From: Saprospiraceae bacterium
GTDB taxonomy: Bacteria > Bacteroidota > Bacteroidia > Chitinophagales > Saprospiraceae
Assembly (NCBI GenBank): GCA_016710625.1
Contig: JADJVK010000054.1
Coordinates: 103,043 to 167,042 of the forward strand
Length of the DNA stretch: 64,000 nt
Direction: 5' to 3'
Shown: in pieces, positions 40,779 through 50,786 of the stretch
Numbering within the stretch: the first letter of the stretch is position 1
Layout of the letters: every line of letters starts with the position of its first letter
The notes under the pieces: generated by a model
What the model was told of the DNA's origin: nothing
What the model saw: the letters and a program-made list of their open reading frames with translations, nothing else
Database searches by the model: none
Position numbers and translations under genes: made by a program

Positions 40779-42965
40779 ATGATTATGGAAGAGAGTTATA
40801 GAATTTTAAAACCTTATTTAAGGGGATTGCCCATCATCATCATTGCTATGATTTTAGGCGTTATCGTAGCGAAGAAGTATTTAAGCTATGTAACACCAAT
40901 GTATGAAAGTACAGCAATGATGAAATTATCGGAGGCTAGCCAAGGTGTAGAAAATAATAACTTATTCAAAAATTTTGATGTATTTTCTAGTACCAATAAA
41001 ATATCCACTGAGATTGAAGTTTTAAAATCACAAGTTCTTTTGGAAAAGGTACTAAATAAAGCTAAACTAAATGTTGAAATAAAAAGAAAGGGTACTTTAA
41101 AAAGTGTGGATATTTATGACAAATCACCAGTAATTATTGAATATTCCAATTGGGCTCCAAAATATTATGATGTTCCATTTTTATTGCAAATACTTGATAA
41201 CCAAGAATATAAAATAAATGCAGATGGAATTCAAGAAGTGAAAGGAACTTTTGGGATTGAACAAAAGCTAGATTGGGGAAATTTGAATATCAAATTGAAT
41301 GATTCACTAATTAGTTCATTTCCTGCACTAAAAATTGTTGATTTATATTCTTTCACCATTGCTAGTAACCAGAATTTGATAAAAAATATTGTGAAAAATT
41401 TAGATATCATTTCTGTTGATAAAGATGTTCCCGTAATTAGAATCAGTTATAAAAACTCAAATCCTGAAAAAGCAGCTGAATTAGTGAATAATTTAGCAGA
41501 AACATATATTGAAGACTATATTGAAACAAAATATAAGTCAGCCAAAACTACAGCTTCTTTCCTTGATGATCAAATTAATAAAGTGGTTGCCAAATTAACT
41601 CAAGCAGAAAATTCGATTCAGAATTATAGAGATGTTAAGGGGATTACAAATATTCACCAAGAAACAGAAACAGATTTGCGGAAAATTTCACAATTGAAAA
41701 TTCAACAAACAAATATGAAAATGAATCTTGAAGCCATTCAAGATTTGGAGCAATATATCAAAAAAGGAAAAAGTAAATTTTTGGATTTAGCACCCAATTT
41801 TGAAGCTTTCAATGATTTGTTATCTACAGAAATTGTGAAAAAAATTAAGACCCTTCAAGCTGAGAAAAAAGATTTACAACTAGTTTATACCAATGAAGAT
41901 AACAGAGTTAAAGTTGTAGATGATAAAATTGAGGACTTAACTAGTTATTTGTCAGAAAGTATCTCCAACACAAGAAAGAATTTAGAAAGTAAATATACCA
42001 ATTTGACAACGGATATCAATGAAGCTCAAAAAGTATTTATTGGTGTACCAGAAAAGGAGAAAATGTTGACAATTTTGGATAGAGAATTTCAACTATATCA
42101 ACAATCTTATAATTTTTTGAATGAAAAAAGAATTGAGGCAGAAATCGCAGAAGCTGCCAAAATAGCATTTCATAGAATATTGACTCCAGGAATGATTGCC
42201 AAAGAACCCATATCGCCAAATAGAACAATTATAACATTAATTGCAGCTATTTTGGGAATGTTTTCAGCAATATTATTTATTTATCTAGTCCATATTTTCA
42301 AAGCAAAAGTAAACAATCTACAAACAGTGGAAACAAATTCTAATATTCCAGTTGCCCTTTTAATCAACCGTTTTAACAACCAAAAAGATATCGATAAGTT
42401 GTTCAATGACAGTGCCATACAGCTAGAATTGAAAGGATTAATTAATGGCAAAAATGCTGTATGTATAAGTAGTTTCAGAGCAAAAGAAGGAGCAAAATTC
42501 AATGCTTTGAACTTAGCAAAAGCATTTAAGAATCAGGGTAGAAAAGTAGTTTTGGTAGGGGTGGACAATCAATTAGTAAATCATCCAAATCCAAATGAAC
42601 TGGAGATTTTGTTATTGAATGATCAAAGTTTTACGAAATATACTCGACAGATGATGAATGATGTCATTAATGAATTGAAAGAGGATTATGACAATATTAT
42701 CATACTGAATGAACCATTGATGCTAAGCAGTAAATCAAATCTTTATATGAGTTTATCAGATCTGAATTTAGTTGTTTTGGACTCTAGATTGTCATCTGTT
42801 AAAAGAATAGAAGAGACAGAATTGATACGAGATGAATATAAAATTCCAAATTTACATTTTCTATTGAATCGATTCAATTATAATCCAAATGTTATCGTCG
42901 AGTTTTTTAACTTTTTTAGGAATGGCTTTAAAAAATTAAACAAAACACCTGATGCAATTGCATAA
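40779..42965 (+). CDS. Wzc-like chain-length protein with degenerate kinase domain
   Basis: The 728-residue protein has a first membrane helix at about 14-32, a Wzz domain, a long periplasmic coiled coil (about 250-420), the GNVR-like region and a second helix near 485-505. The C-terminal 190 residues keep the shape of a BY-kinase, but Walker A is replaced by SSFRAKEGAKFNALNLAKAF, with no GK(S/T), and Walker A' reads VGVDNQLV. No Tyr cluster ends the protein. It is likely structural rather than catalytic. It starts 5 bases after the wza-like stop and overlaps the flippase gene by 14 bp. Confidence 0.88.
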   Translation: MIMEESYRILKPYLRGLPIIIIAMILGVIVAKKYLSYVTPMYESTAMMKLSEASQGVENNNLFKNFDVFSSTNKISTEIEVLKSQVLLEKVLNKAKLNVEIKRKGTLKSVDIYDKSPVIIEYSNWAPKYYDVPFLLQILDNQEYKINADGIQEVKGTFGIEQKLDWGNLNIKLNDSLISSFPALKIVDLYSFTIASNQNLIKNIVKNLDIISVDKDVPVIRISYKNSNPEKAAELVNNLAETYIEDYIETKYKSAKTTASFLDDQINKVVAKLTQAENSIQNYRDVKGITNIHQETETDLRKISQLKIQQTNMKMNLEAIQDLEQYIKKGKSKFLDLAPNFEAFNDLLSTEIVKKIKTLQAEKKDLQLVYTNEDNRVKVVDDKIEDLTSYLSESISNTRKNLESKYTNLTTDINEAQKVFIGVPEKEKMLTILDREFQLYQQSYNFLNEKRIEAEIAEAAKIAFHRILTPGMIAKEPISPNRTIITLIAAILGMFSAILFIYLVHIFKAKVNNLQTVETNSNIPVALLINRFNNQKDIDKLFNDSAIQLELKGLINGKNAVCISSFRAKEGAKFNALNLAKAFKNQGRKVVLVGVDNQLVNHPNPNELEILLLNDQSFTKYTRQMMNDVINELKEDYDNIIILNEPLMLSSKSNLYMSLSDLNLVVLDSRLSSVKRIEETELIRDEYKIPNLHFLLNRFNYNPNVIVEFFNFFRNGFKKLNKTPDAIA

Positions 42966-44190
42966 TTACATATACAATTTATTGAGCAGAAAGACAATTG
43001 TCCTATTAGATCAAGCATTATTTAGTGGAATTAGTTTTCTATTGACATTCAGTTTGGTGAGGATACTTTCTTTGTCTGAGTTTGGTGTATTTTCATCTTT
43101 GATTTTGGGTAATTATTTGGTTGTTAGTGTTTTGAATGCGATGACGACTTCGACTTTTCAAGTGAATTATGCTAAAGAAGAAGACTTTAATTCGTATTTG
43201 ACCTTTAATATTTTGTTCCAATTTTTATTGCAATTATTAGTCATTTTATTAATTGTTATCTTCTATTACTTAAATCCTTTGTACTCAATCATTAATGTAT
43301 TTACAATTATCGCATTTACTTCTTCATTCATATTGTATGATTTTTTGAGAAAAATCATTTTGGCAATTGATAAGATTGCTCTTGTCCTTATTTGCGATTT
43401 TATTTTTACACTAATTCAAACGATCGCCATTTTAGGGATTTACTTTTTTCAAATTAATCAATTGAATGTTGTTTTATTTTGGCTGAGTTTGTCTTATTTA
43501 ATTCCCATTTTTATCGGTTTTTATGCTTTAAAACAATATTTTACAATCAATAATTTATATATTTTATTTTTAAAAAAACATATTTCTCAAGGTAAATGGC
43601 TTTTGTTTTCTTCCGTAATTCAATGGTGGTCATCCAATTTATTTGTTGTCGCTTCTGGAGTATTTTTAGGTTTGGAAGCCTTAGGTGCATTTCGATTGGT
43701 GCAGACCGTTTTTGGAGTGTTAAATCTTCTGTTTCAAACATTTGAAAATTATGTTTTACCAAAAGCAGTTAGCTTATTTGTAAAATCTACAAATTCTGCA
43801 AAAAAATATATCATTAACATCAGTAAAAAATCTGGATTGTTAATTCTTTCATTTCTATTTGTTTTATATATATTTTCAGATTCGATAATTCAACTAATTG
43901 GAGGAGAAAAATATACCCAATATGGGTTTGTTATCAGAGGCATGTCCATTTTGTATGTTTTGATTTTCATTGGATATCCGATTCGATTGTGCATTAGAAT
44001 GTTAGTGTTGAATAGAAATTTCTTTATTGGTTATTTGTTATCTCTAGCATTTAGTTTGTTGTTTTTCAACTACTTTTTATCCAATTTTGGATTGTCTGGT
44101 GCTATTTTAGGGTTGGCAATTTCACAATTAATTCTTATAATTTATTGGCAGTTTGTACTTTCAAAAAACAACTTTTTATTATGGAAATAA
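42952..44190 (+). CDS. Polysaccharide flippase (Wzx/MATE-like)
   Basis: The 412-residue integral membrane protein has about 12 helices and the MVF-fold pattern of polysaccharide biosynthesis proteins (LLDQALFSGISFLLTFSLVR at the N-terminus, ALGAFRLVQTVFGVLNLLFQ in the middle). It should move lipid-linked repeat units across the inner membrane. Its ATG overlaps the Wzc-like stop region by 14 bp, and the next gene begins inside its last codons. Confidence 0.88.
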   Translation: MQLHNYIYNLLSRKTIVLLDQALFSGISFLLTFSLVRILSLSEFGVFSSLILGNYLVVSVLNAMTTSTFQVNYAKEEDFNSYLTFNILFQFLLQLLVILLIVIFYYLNPLYSIINVFTIIAFTSSFILYDFLRKIILAIDKIALVLICDFIFTLIQTIAILGIYFFQINQLNVVLFWLSLSYLIPIFIGFYALKQYFTINNLYILFLKKHISQGKWLLFSSVIQWWSSNLFVVASGVFLGLEALGAFRLVQTVFGVLNLLFQTFENYVLPKAVSLFVKSTNSAKKYIINISKKSGLLILSFLFVLYIFSDSIIQLIGGEKYTQYGFVIRGMSILYVLIFIGYPIRLCIRMLVLNRNFFIGYLLSLAFSLLFFNYFLSNFGLSGAILGLAISQLILIIYWQFVLSKNNFLLWK

Positions 44191-44636
44191 TACATTTAAT
44201 TCTTGGGAAAGCCAATCCAGAAAGGATGAATGGTGTCAATAAAGTGGTGTACCAAATGGCTACTCAACAAGCAAAATTTGGTAAGAAAGTGGCGGTTTGG
44301 GGGATCACAAAAGAGCTAACAGTCAACTTTAAAGAAAGGAATTTTGAGACAAAGTTATTTTCAGCATATAAAAATCCATTTAAAATTGATGGGCAATTAA
44401 AAAAAGCATTAATAAGCTTAAATAAAAATACTTGTGTTCATTTGCATGGGGGTTGGATTCCAGTTTATGCATCCGTATCAAAATTTTTGAATAAAAACAA
44501 AATTCCATTTGTTTTGACACCCCATGGTGCTTACAATACCATTGCAATGCAAAGAAGTAAATGGAGAATTTTGCAAAAATATAACCAAATTCCATATTGT
44601 GGATTATTGGAGATGGAAATGAATTGGCAGCTTTAA
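44181..44636 (+). pseudogene. GT4-like glycosyltransferase, N-terminal part
   Basis: ATG at 44181 gives MEIIHLILGKANPERMNGV, the donor-site loop of GT-B transferases, with HLHGGWIPVYA and VLTPHGAYN. The frame leaves homologous sequence after about residue 135 (LQKYNQ). The C-terminal domain resumes in another frame at WIIGDGNEL only 15 bases later. A normal GT4 enzyme has about 100-150 more residues here, including the start of the C-terminal Rossmann domain. As written it is deleted as well as frame-shifted. Confidence 0.8.
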
Positions 44637-45031
44637 ATAGTTTAGCTAATAAATTGGGAATCAGTAATCAAACTATCTTTTTTGGAAGTAAATTTGGAAA
44701 AGAGAAAGACGATTTGATAGCACAAATGTCAGTTTTTGCTCATCCTTCTAGAAATGAAGGACTTCCTGCTTCGATTTTAGAAGCATGTGGGTTTGGAATA
44801 CCATCCATTGCATCTAAAGCAACGAATATTACAAAATTTTTGAAAGAATTCAATGCTGGAATAGCTGTTGAGAATGAAAATGTACCGAATTTGATAGCAG
44901 CTTTTGAATTTTTTTACAATTTATGGAATAAGAATCAGTTGGATATGTATGGAAAAAATGCACAATTAATGGTTAAAAATGCATTTAATTGGGAGAAAAT
45001 TATTGATCAATTAGACGAATTGTATTTGTAA
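44597..45031 (+). pseudogene. GT4-like glycosyltransferase, C-terminal part
   Basis: The C-terminal GT-B half: WIIGDGNELAALNSLANKLG, VFAHPSRNEGLPASILEACGFGIPSIAS (nucleotide-sugar-binding E-x7-E region) and the final NWEKIIDQLDELY. It belongs with the N-terminal piece upstream. Its stop overlaps the start of the polymerase gene by one base (TAATG). Confidence 0.82.
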
Positions 45032-45630
45032 TGACAGCTGCAACCACCTATAAATTAGACCATTCTGAATTTTTAAAGAAAACAAATATTCAGCTTTTCA
45101 TCATCTTATTGTTGATGGTTGCTTGTTTCTTCACTTGGAGTGAGAATATCGTGATTACCAGAGCAATAAAAGTGGTTGGAAGATTAGGGGTACTCTTTGC
45201 ATCGTATGTTATTTTTAAAAAAATAATCAACTATGGAGCTGTTGATGCTCTGAAATGGAAAAACAATTTGTCATTATCGCTTTATTTAGCCTATTTAGGT
45301 CTGGGTTTGCTCTCTTTTGCTTGGAGTACAAATGTTGGTTATAGTGCATTGCAATGGTTTATGACATCCCAAACTTTGGTTTTTTGTTATTTTTTTATCA
45401 AAAGTTTATTCATTTTGGATGAATATTTTCCAAATCATTCAATTAGGTTATACAATTTATTGGGAAATACGGTGTTTGTTTTAATTTCAGTATTTGTCGT
45501 TGGTATGTGGGTGAATCCAGATGTCTTTTTTAGATTGACTCATGGTGGCGAAGAAGCGAGGTTGGGCGGATATATGATGAATCCAAATGAGTTAGGCATG
45601 TTGGCTGGTGTGTGGGAGTTGCAGGGTTGA
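45031..45630 (+). pseudogene. O-antigen polymerase/ligase (Wzy-like), N-terminal part
   Basis: The first half of a polytopic Wzy/O-antigen-ligase protein, with about six hydrophobic helices. It runs to PNELGMLAGVW, where the conserved RxGxxxNPNxLG-type loop occurs (ARLGGYMMNPNELG). Then one base in the GGTGTGTGGG stretch near 45610 shifts it into a stop. Confidence 0.8.
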
Positions 45631-46331
45631 TTTTTGATATTAAAAGAGACCACAAAAAGTGGTGGACTATTTTCAAATTATTGGTTTTGTTTTATGCACT
45701 TTATGCTACTGGCTCAAGATCCTCATTGATTGGTGCTTTATTGATAATTGGTTTTCATGTAAAACAATCGTCAAATGCAAAATTGAAAGCAGCTATTTTG
45801 ATAGGAATGGTTTTGATAACGCCTATTGCCGTTCAAAAAATAATACTAAAAGATGGCGACAGCAGTAGGATGGAAGAGGTGATGAGTATGACAGGAAGGC
45901 TGCCATTTTGGACTGCTTTAATCAACGAAGGTTTACCAAGAGAACCACTTTTAGGATTTGGTTTTATGAGAATAGATTACAAAGAATTTTTTCAAAGTAC
46001 ACATACTTATCCTGGGAAAATGACCCACAATACCTTTATGCAAGTTTTGATGAATTTGGGATTCGTAGGTCTAACGATTATTATTTTTCAATTGATTTTT
46101 ACTTTTAGAGGAATAAATAGAGAAGAAAAAGAAAAAAAGCTAATGCTCTATTGCATTTTTATTCCAATGATAATCAATTCTTTAACTGAATTTGGGATTT
46201 TTGGAGAATCGAACTATGGAATTTTGTTTTATCAGCTGATTATCTTTTACATATCTTTTGAAAGAAATCCTATTATTACTAGAAAACAGCATATTTTCTT
46301 AAAAAGAAAAAGACCTGATCTGATTGGTTAA
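45612..46331 (+). pseudogene. O-antigen polymerase/ligase (Wzy-like), C-terminal part
   Basis: It continues the same protein: YATGSRSSLIGALLIIGFH, the large periplasmic loop with TGRLPFWTALINEGL and GFGFMRIDY, and the ligase-type His in YPGKMTHNTFMQVLMNLG. The complete protein would be about 430 residues and should polymerise or ligate the lipid-linked repeat units at the periplasmic face. Confidence 0.85.
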
Positions 46332-46371
46332 ATAAACATTTAATAAAATACTTTTTAAAATATAGAAATAT

Positions 46372-46386
46372 TTCCATTATTTGGAA
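46372..46386. promoter_or_regulatory. Palindrome TTCCA-N5-TGGAA, site 2
   Basis: Reads TTTCCA-TTATT-TGGAAA, fully symmetric over 17 bp (46371-46387). It lies 40 bp after the polymerase gene and upstream of the three-domain fusion gene. Confidence 0.75.
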
Positions 46387-46439
46387 AATTGGCATATATG
46401 AAAATGATGTAAGTGTCTGATATACAATAAATTGAATTG

Positions 46440-46455
46440 TGGCACAATATTAAAG
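46440..46455 (+). promoter_or_regulatory. Possible sigma-54-type promoter, site 2
   Basis: TGGCAC, a perfect -24 box, begins 53 bp after the palindrome, followed after 5 bases by TAAAG, a poor -12 box. It lies 42 bp before the ATG of the fusion gene. Confidence 0.45.
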
Positions 46456-46481
46456 TTTATACTATAAAATAATAAACGAAA

Positions 46482-48869
46482 ATGTTAGACATATTTTCAA
46501 AAATAGGTTACTATTTAAATACAATAGGTAGCGAAAATGAAATTGCTTTATCTTGTATAAATAATTTGGATGGATCTCCAAGGTGGATTTGGAATTTAAA
46601 ATCAAGTAAACCTCACTTTTTGAAGTTCTATAATGTAAGTAGTTTAAAGTCAAAAATATTTTATTATTTTGTCAAAATTGTATTTTTCCTCAAATTGCAA
46701 TCTCTTGTCTTTCAGAAATCTAATTATTATTTTACTCAAAATGGTTCTCCATTAATTGATTTGAAATCTAAGGATTGGGCATTATTTTTAGGGACACCTG
46801 GACCCAATAATAAAGCTGTTTTGTACAATGAAGCTACAAAGGAATCTGCAAAATTCTATAAAATTCCAACAACAGAAAATTCGTCCAAACTTGTTAAAAA
46901 TGAGCAAGTTATATTTGATTTATTAAGCAGTTTAAATATTGAAAAATTTAATTTTCCAAAATCGAAAATGCTAAATAATGGGATTATTGAGTTGGAAGAT
47001 ATTTCAAAAGAAGAGCTGAGGTGTACCGAATTTTCTTCTTTTCATGCTGATGCTTTAATTGAGCTTTATAAAAAAACTGGATTTTTGGAATCTTTGAAGG
47101 ATTCAAAAATTTGGTATGAAACAAGAGATAAATTACAAACTATTGTAGATAAAAAAGATAGCAGAATCCCTAATGGACTTTTAAATAAACTTCATGAATT
47201 AATGGAGCAAATCGAAAATAAAGAAATAATTTTTGCCCTAAATCATGTTGATTTTACCCCTTGGAACCAATTTATAAGCAACCAAAAATCAATGATTTAT
47301 GACTGGGAATTGGCAAAAAACGAACCTATTGGTTTTGATGCATTCCATTTTATATTTCAACAAGGGATTTTGGTGGAAAGATTGCCTTGGAAAAGTATCA
47401 AAACTAAGTTATCTAACAAAAATATTTCAAATATATTTCATTCATTTTCAATTGAATCTGAGAATAAGGTAAAGGAATACTTACAATTATATTTAATCAT
47501 AAATACGATTAATAACTTAGAAATATTTGTTAATCAGCAAGACTGGCATGTACAAATCAATTGGTTATTGAATACTTGGAATGAAGCTTTGAATGACTAT
47601 ATGCCTAAAAACAATCATTCCAGAAAGTTAGTGATATCGGATATTTTCGACTTTTTACATAACAAAGAATATGCAGCATTAAAGTTTCCAAACTCATTGC
47701 CAACCGAATTGAGTGAATATTCAGATATTGATTTGGTTATTAATGAATTAGATGCAAACTTATTGGTTAATTTTTTAAAACAACACAGTCTTGTAAAGCA
47801 TCTGGAAATCAATAAACTGTCAAATATGTCATCATTACAGATTATTACAATTGATGGCTCACTATTGAATATTGATTTAATCTGGAAAATAAAAAGAAAA
47901 CAATTAGAAATGATGCAAATTTCTGATATTTTGAAAACTTCTAAAGCCAATATTTTTGGAGTAAAGCTGCCATCAGATTATATGTTAGCTAAGTTTGTTG
48001 GATTATTTTATGGTTTGAATGGAGCAAAAATTCCATCAACCTATCAATATTTAATCACTTCAATTTCAGATTCCTCAAATGAAATTGATAAATTGTTGTA
48101 TGTTAACTATTTACAAAAGGATATCTACCAAAATGAATTAATTAAATTGATTTCAAAAGAACCATCAAATAAAGGATTAAATGGTTTGAAAAATAGCATG
48201 AACTATTATATAGATGTTTTGAAAAGCTATTTCAAAAAAGGGATGATCATCACATTCAGCGGAGTGGATGGAGCAGGTAAATCTACCATTATCGATAAAG
48301 TGAAATATGAATTTGAAAAGAAATATAGGAAAAAAGTTATCGTTCGAAGACACCGCCCTTCTTTATTGCCCATTCTAAGTGCTTGGACGAAAGGAAAATC
48401 CAAAGCGGAACATGATGCAGCAAATAGATTACCTCGACAAGGTGATAATGCAAGCTTTTTATCTTCATTCCTCAGATTTTGTTATTATTATTTTGATTAT
48501 TTCTTTGGTCAGTTTTATATCTATTGCAGGTATGTCTTAGCTGGATATGTGGTTTTGTACGATAGATATTATTTTGATTTCATCAACGATTGCAAACGAA
48601 GTAATATCAATTTGCCAAAAGGAATAACCAAGTTCGGCTACCTTTTTATCAAAAATCCTAACTATAATTTTTTCTTATTTGCATCTCCAGAAATAATTCT
48701 TTCAAGAAAACAGGAATTGGACAAATCAACTATTTTGGAATTGACAAATGAGTATCAGACACTTTTCAAAAAACTGAATGATAAAGGGAAATCAAAATAT
48801 ATCTCATTAGAAAATATTGAAATGCAAGCAACAATAGACCAAATTTTAAAAATAACTCAAGCAGCATAA
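46482..48869 (+). CDS. Three-domain fusion: APH-like kinase, nucleotidyltransferase-like, thymidylate-kinase-like
   Basis: The 795-residue soluble protein has three parts. Residues about 60-370 look like an aminoglycoside/choline-kinase fold, with the catalytic loop NHVDFTPWN (N254, D257, N262) and metal Asp D274 in IYDWELA. Residues about 390-570 resemble a minimal nucleotidyltransferase with D415-x-D417 in YSDIDLVI and a third acid D465 in LNIDLIW. Residues about 588-795 resemble thymidylate kinase, with P-loop G594 to T602 (GVDGAGKST) and D694-R695 in YDRYYFDF. All active residues seem present. Location after a polysaccharide-type promoter suggests sugar phosphorylation or nucleotidyl modification of the polymer precursor, which is inference. 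Confidence 0.85.
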   Translation: MLDIFSKIGYYLNTIGSENEIALSCINNLDGSPRWIWNLKSSKPHFLKFYNVSSLKSKIFYYFVKIVFFLKLQSLVFQKSNYYFTQNGSPLIDLKSKDWALFLGTPGPNNKAVLYNEATKESAKFYKIPTTENSSKLVKNEQVIFDLLSSLNIEKFNFPKSKMLNNGIIELEDISKEELRCTEFSSFHADALIELYKKTGFLESLKDSKIWYETRDKLQTIVDKKDSRIPNGLLNKLHELMEQIENKEIIFALNHVDFTPWNQFISNQKSMIYDWELAKNEPIGFDAFHFIFQQGILVERLPWKSIKTKLSNKNISNIFHSFSIESENKVKEYLQLYLIINTINNLEIFVNQQDWHVQINWLLNTWNEALNDYMPKNNHSRKLVISDIFDFLHNKEYAALKFPNSLPTELSEYSDIDLVINELDANLLVNFLKQHSLVKHLEINKLSNMSSLQIITIDGSLLNIDLIWKIKRKQLEMMQISDILKTSKANIFGVKLPSDYMLAKFVGLFYGLNGAKIPSTYQYLITSISDSSNEIDKLLYVNYLQKDIYQNELIKLISKEPSNKGLNGLKNSMNYYIDVLKSYFKKGMIITFSGVDGAGKSTIIDKVKYEFEKKYRKKVIVRRHRPSLLPILSAWTKGKSKAEHDAANRLPRQGDNASFLSSFLRFCYYYFDYFFGQFYIYCRYVLAGYVVLYDRYYFDFINDCKRSNINLPKGITKFGYLFIKNPNYNFFLFASPEIILSRKQELDKSTILELTNEYQTLFKKLNDKGKSKYISLENIEMQATIDQILKITQAA

Positions 48870-49558
48870 TGAAAAAAGTGATTGAATATATTATTCAAAA
48901 GAGAAATCCAAAATTCAAATTTAGCGAAGAGATTTCTACTTATTTGTTGTTTCAAATATTTATAAATCAGTCTATTAAAGTTTTTAGAGGTTTGAAATTA
49001 GGTTTTTATTTTAAAAGACCAAAAGGTGCTTCTTTGGGTAGAAATGTCCGTTTTTTTAATATGCCCAAAATAAGTTTTGGTTCATTTCTGAAAGTAGGTA
49101 ATGGAGTGTATTTCAGTGCATTAGGAACGGTTGGGATTCGAATTGGAAATAATGTTAGTATTGGTGATTTTAGTAGAATCGTTGTTTCCACTTCATTGAA
49201 CCATATTGGAAAATATATCAAAATTGGAAATAATGTTGGAATTGGAGAATTTTCTTATTTGGGAGGTGCAGGTGGATTGGAAATAGGGGATGATTGCATT
49301 ATTGGGCAATATTTTAGTTGCCATCCAGAGAATCATATTTACGATAGCCTAAATGAATTGCTTAGATATCAAGGTGTGGAGAGAAAGGGAATTGAAATTG
49401 GGAACAACTGCTGGATTGGCAGTAAGGTGACGATTTTGGATGGGGTGAAAATTGGAAATGGTTGTGTTATTGCAGCTGGAGCAGTTGTAACAAATTCATT
49501 TCCAGATAACTGTGTGATTGGTGGCGTTCCTGCAAAAATCATAAAATCAAGAATTTAA
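48869..49558 (+). CDS. Hexapeptide-repeat acyltransferase
   Basis: The 229-residue protein is dominated by left-handed beta-helix repeats ([LIV]-G-x4 pattern: IRIGNNVSIGDFSRIVVS, IKIGNNVGIGEFSYLGGAG) and ends IGGVPAKIIKSRI. The catalytic His lies in FSCHPENHIYD. It is related to maltose/galactoside O-acetyltransferase-type enzymes such as WcaF and WbbJ and probably acetylates a sugar of the exopolysaccharide. Start and preceding stop overlap (TAATG). Confidence 0.9.
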   Translation: MKKVIEYIIQKRNPKFKFSEEISTYLLFQIFINQSIKVFRGLKLGFYFKRPKGASLGRNVRFFNMPKISFGSFLKVGNGVYFSALGTVGIRIGNNVSIGDFSRIVVSTSLNHIGKYIKIGNNVGIGEFSYLGGAGGLEIGDDCIIGQYFSCHPENHIYDSLNELLRYQGVERKGIEIGNNCWIGSKVTILDGVKIGNGCVIAAGAVVTNSFPDNCVIGGVPAKIIKSRI

Positions 49559-49559
49559 C

Positions 49560-50786
49560 ATGAAAACAATATTAGCAACAGCTTATGCAGTGAACCCTTA
49601 TAAGGGATCGGAAGATGGAATGGGTTGGAATTTTATTTGTCAAATTGCAAGATTTAATAAAGTAATTGCCATCACAAGGGAAAATAATAAACCAGAGATT
49701 GAAAAATTTAATTCAGAAAATCCAGATAATATTTATGATAACATCTTATTCTTATTTTTTGATTTACCCTATTGGATGCGATTTTGGAAAAGGGGTGGAA
49801 ATGGTGCAATGCTCTATTTTCTATTGTGGCAAATTGGAATTGTTCGATTTATTAAAAAGCAAAAATTGAATTTTGATTTAGTACACAACCTTAATTTTCA
49901 TAATGATTGGACTCCCAGCTATTTATGGATGCTTCATAAACCTTTTGTTTGGGGACCGATTGGCCATCATCCATTGATTCCAAAACAATATTTAGCAAAA
50001 TATGACAAAAAATATTGGCTAAAAGATAGATTGACATGGGTTGTAAAAAAGTTGTTTTGGAATTTTTCATTTGGATTGAAAATGTCTGTGAAAAAGGCAG
50101 ATAAAATCTTGTGTATGAACCAATCAGTCAAAAATATTTTACCGATTCATCAGGATAAGATGTCAATAATGCCTTCGGTTGCCACACAAGACTTTGGTTT
50201 TGAGCAAGATAAGACTTATTCCAAATTTAGATTAGTTTCAGCAGGAAGATTAGTGCCGCTGAAAGGTTTTGATCTTACAATCAAAGCTTTTGCAAAATTT
50301 GCCAACAGTCTAGCTTATAGTGAAAGAGAAAAATTGGAATTGACAATAGTTGGAAGTGGTCCTGAGCTTGAAAATCTAAAAAATATTGCTAAAAATGAAG
50401 GAGTGTATCCCCAAGTTAAATTTATTCAATGGTTGGACAGAAAGGATTTGATGGATATTTTCAAAAACGCCTCGAGTTTTATTTTTCCATCTCATGAAGG
50501 AGCTGGAATGGTGGTGGCAGAGGCTTTGTCATTTGGTTTACCTGTCATCTGTTTAAATAATGACGGACCTGGTGAATTTATTGATCCTTCTTGTGGGTAT
50601 TCTATTGATATTCAAAGCTATAGCAATACTGTGGAGAAGCTTTCTGAAGCTATGAAAAAGCTGTTTTCAGATGCTGAAAAGCAGATTTCTATGAAAATGG
50701 CAGCTAGAAAAAAGTTCGAAAATTTCTTTCATTGGGATAGGAGAGGAGAGCAACTCAATGTTATCTATCAAAATATTTTATCATGA
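49560..50786 (+). CDS. GT4 family glycosyltransferase
   Basis: The 408-residue GT-B enzyme shows the N-terminal AYAVNPYKGSEDGMGWNF donor loop and the C-terminal nucleotide-sugar site SAGRLVPLKGFDLTIKAF, followed by FIFPSHEGAGMVVAEALSFGLPVI with the two conserved Glu. The family transfers sugars from UDP/GDP donors to lipid-linked intermediates on the cytoplasmic face. It starts one base after the acyltransferase and overlaps the next GT by 4 bp. Confidence 0.92.
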   Translation: MKTILATAYAVNPYKGSEDGMGWNFICQIARFNKVIAITRENNKPEIEKFNSENPDNIYDNILFLFFDLPYWMRFWKRGGNGAMLYFLLWQIGIVRFIKKQKLNFDLVHNLNFHNDWTPSYLWMLHKPFVWGPIGHHPLIPKQYLAKYDKKYWLKDRLTWVVKKLFWNFSFGLKMSVKKADKILCMNQSVKNILPIHQDKMSIMPSVATQDFGFEQDKTYSKFRLVSAGRLVPLKGFDLTIKAFAKFANSLAYSEREKLELTIVGSGPELENLKNIAKNEGVYPQVKFIQWLDRKDLMDIFKNASSFIFPSHEGAGMVVAEALSFGLPVICLNNDGPGEFIDPSCGYSIDIQSYSNTVEKLSEAMKKLFSDAEKQISMKMAARKKFENFFHWDRRGEQLNVIYQNILS

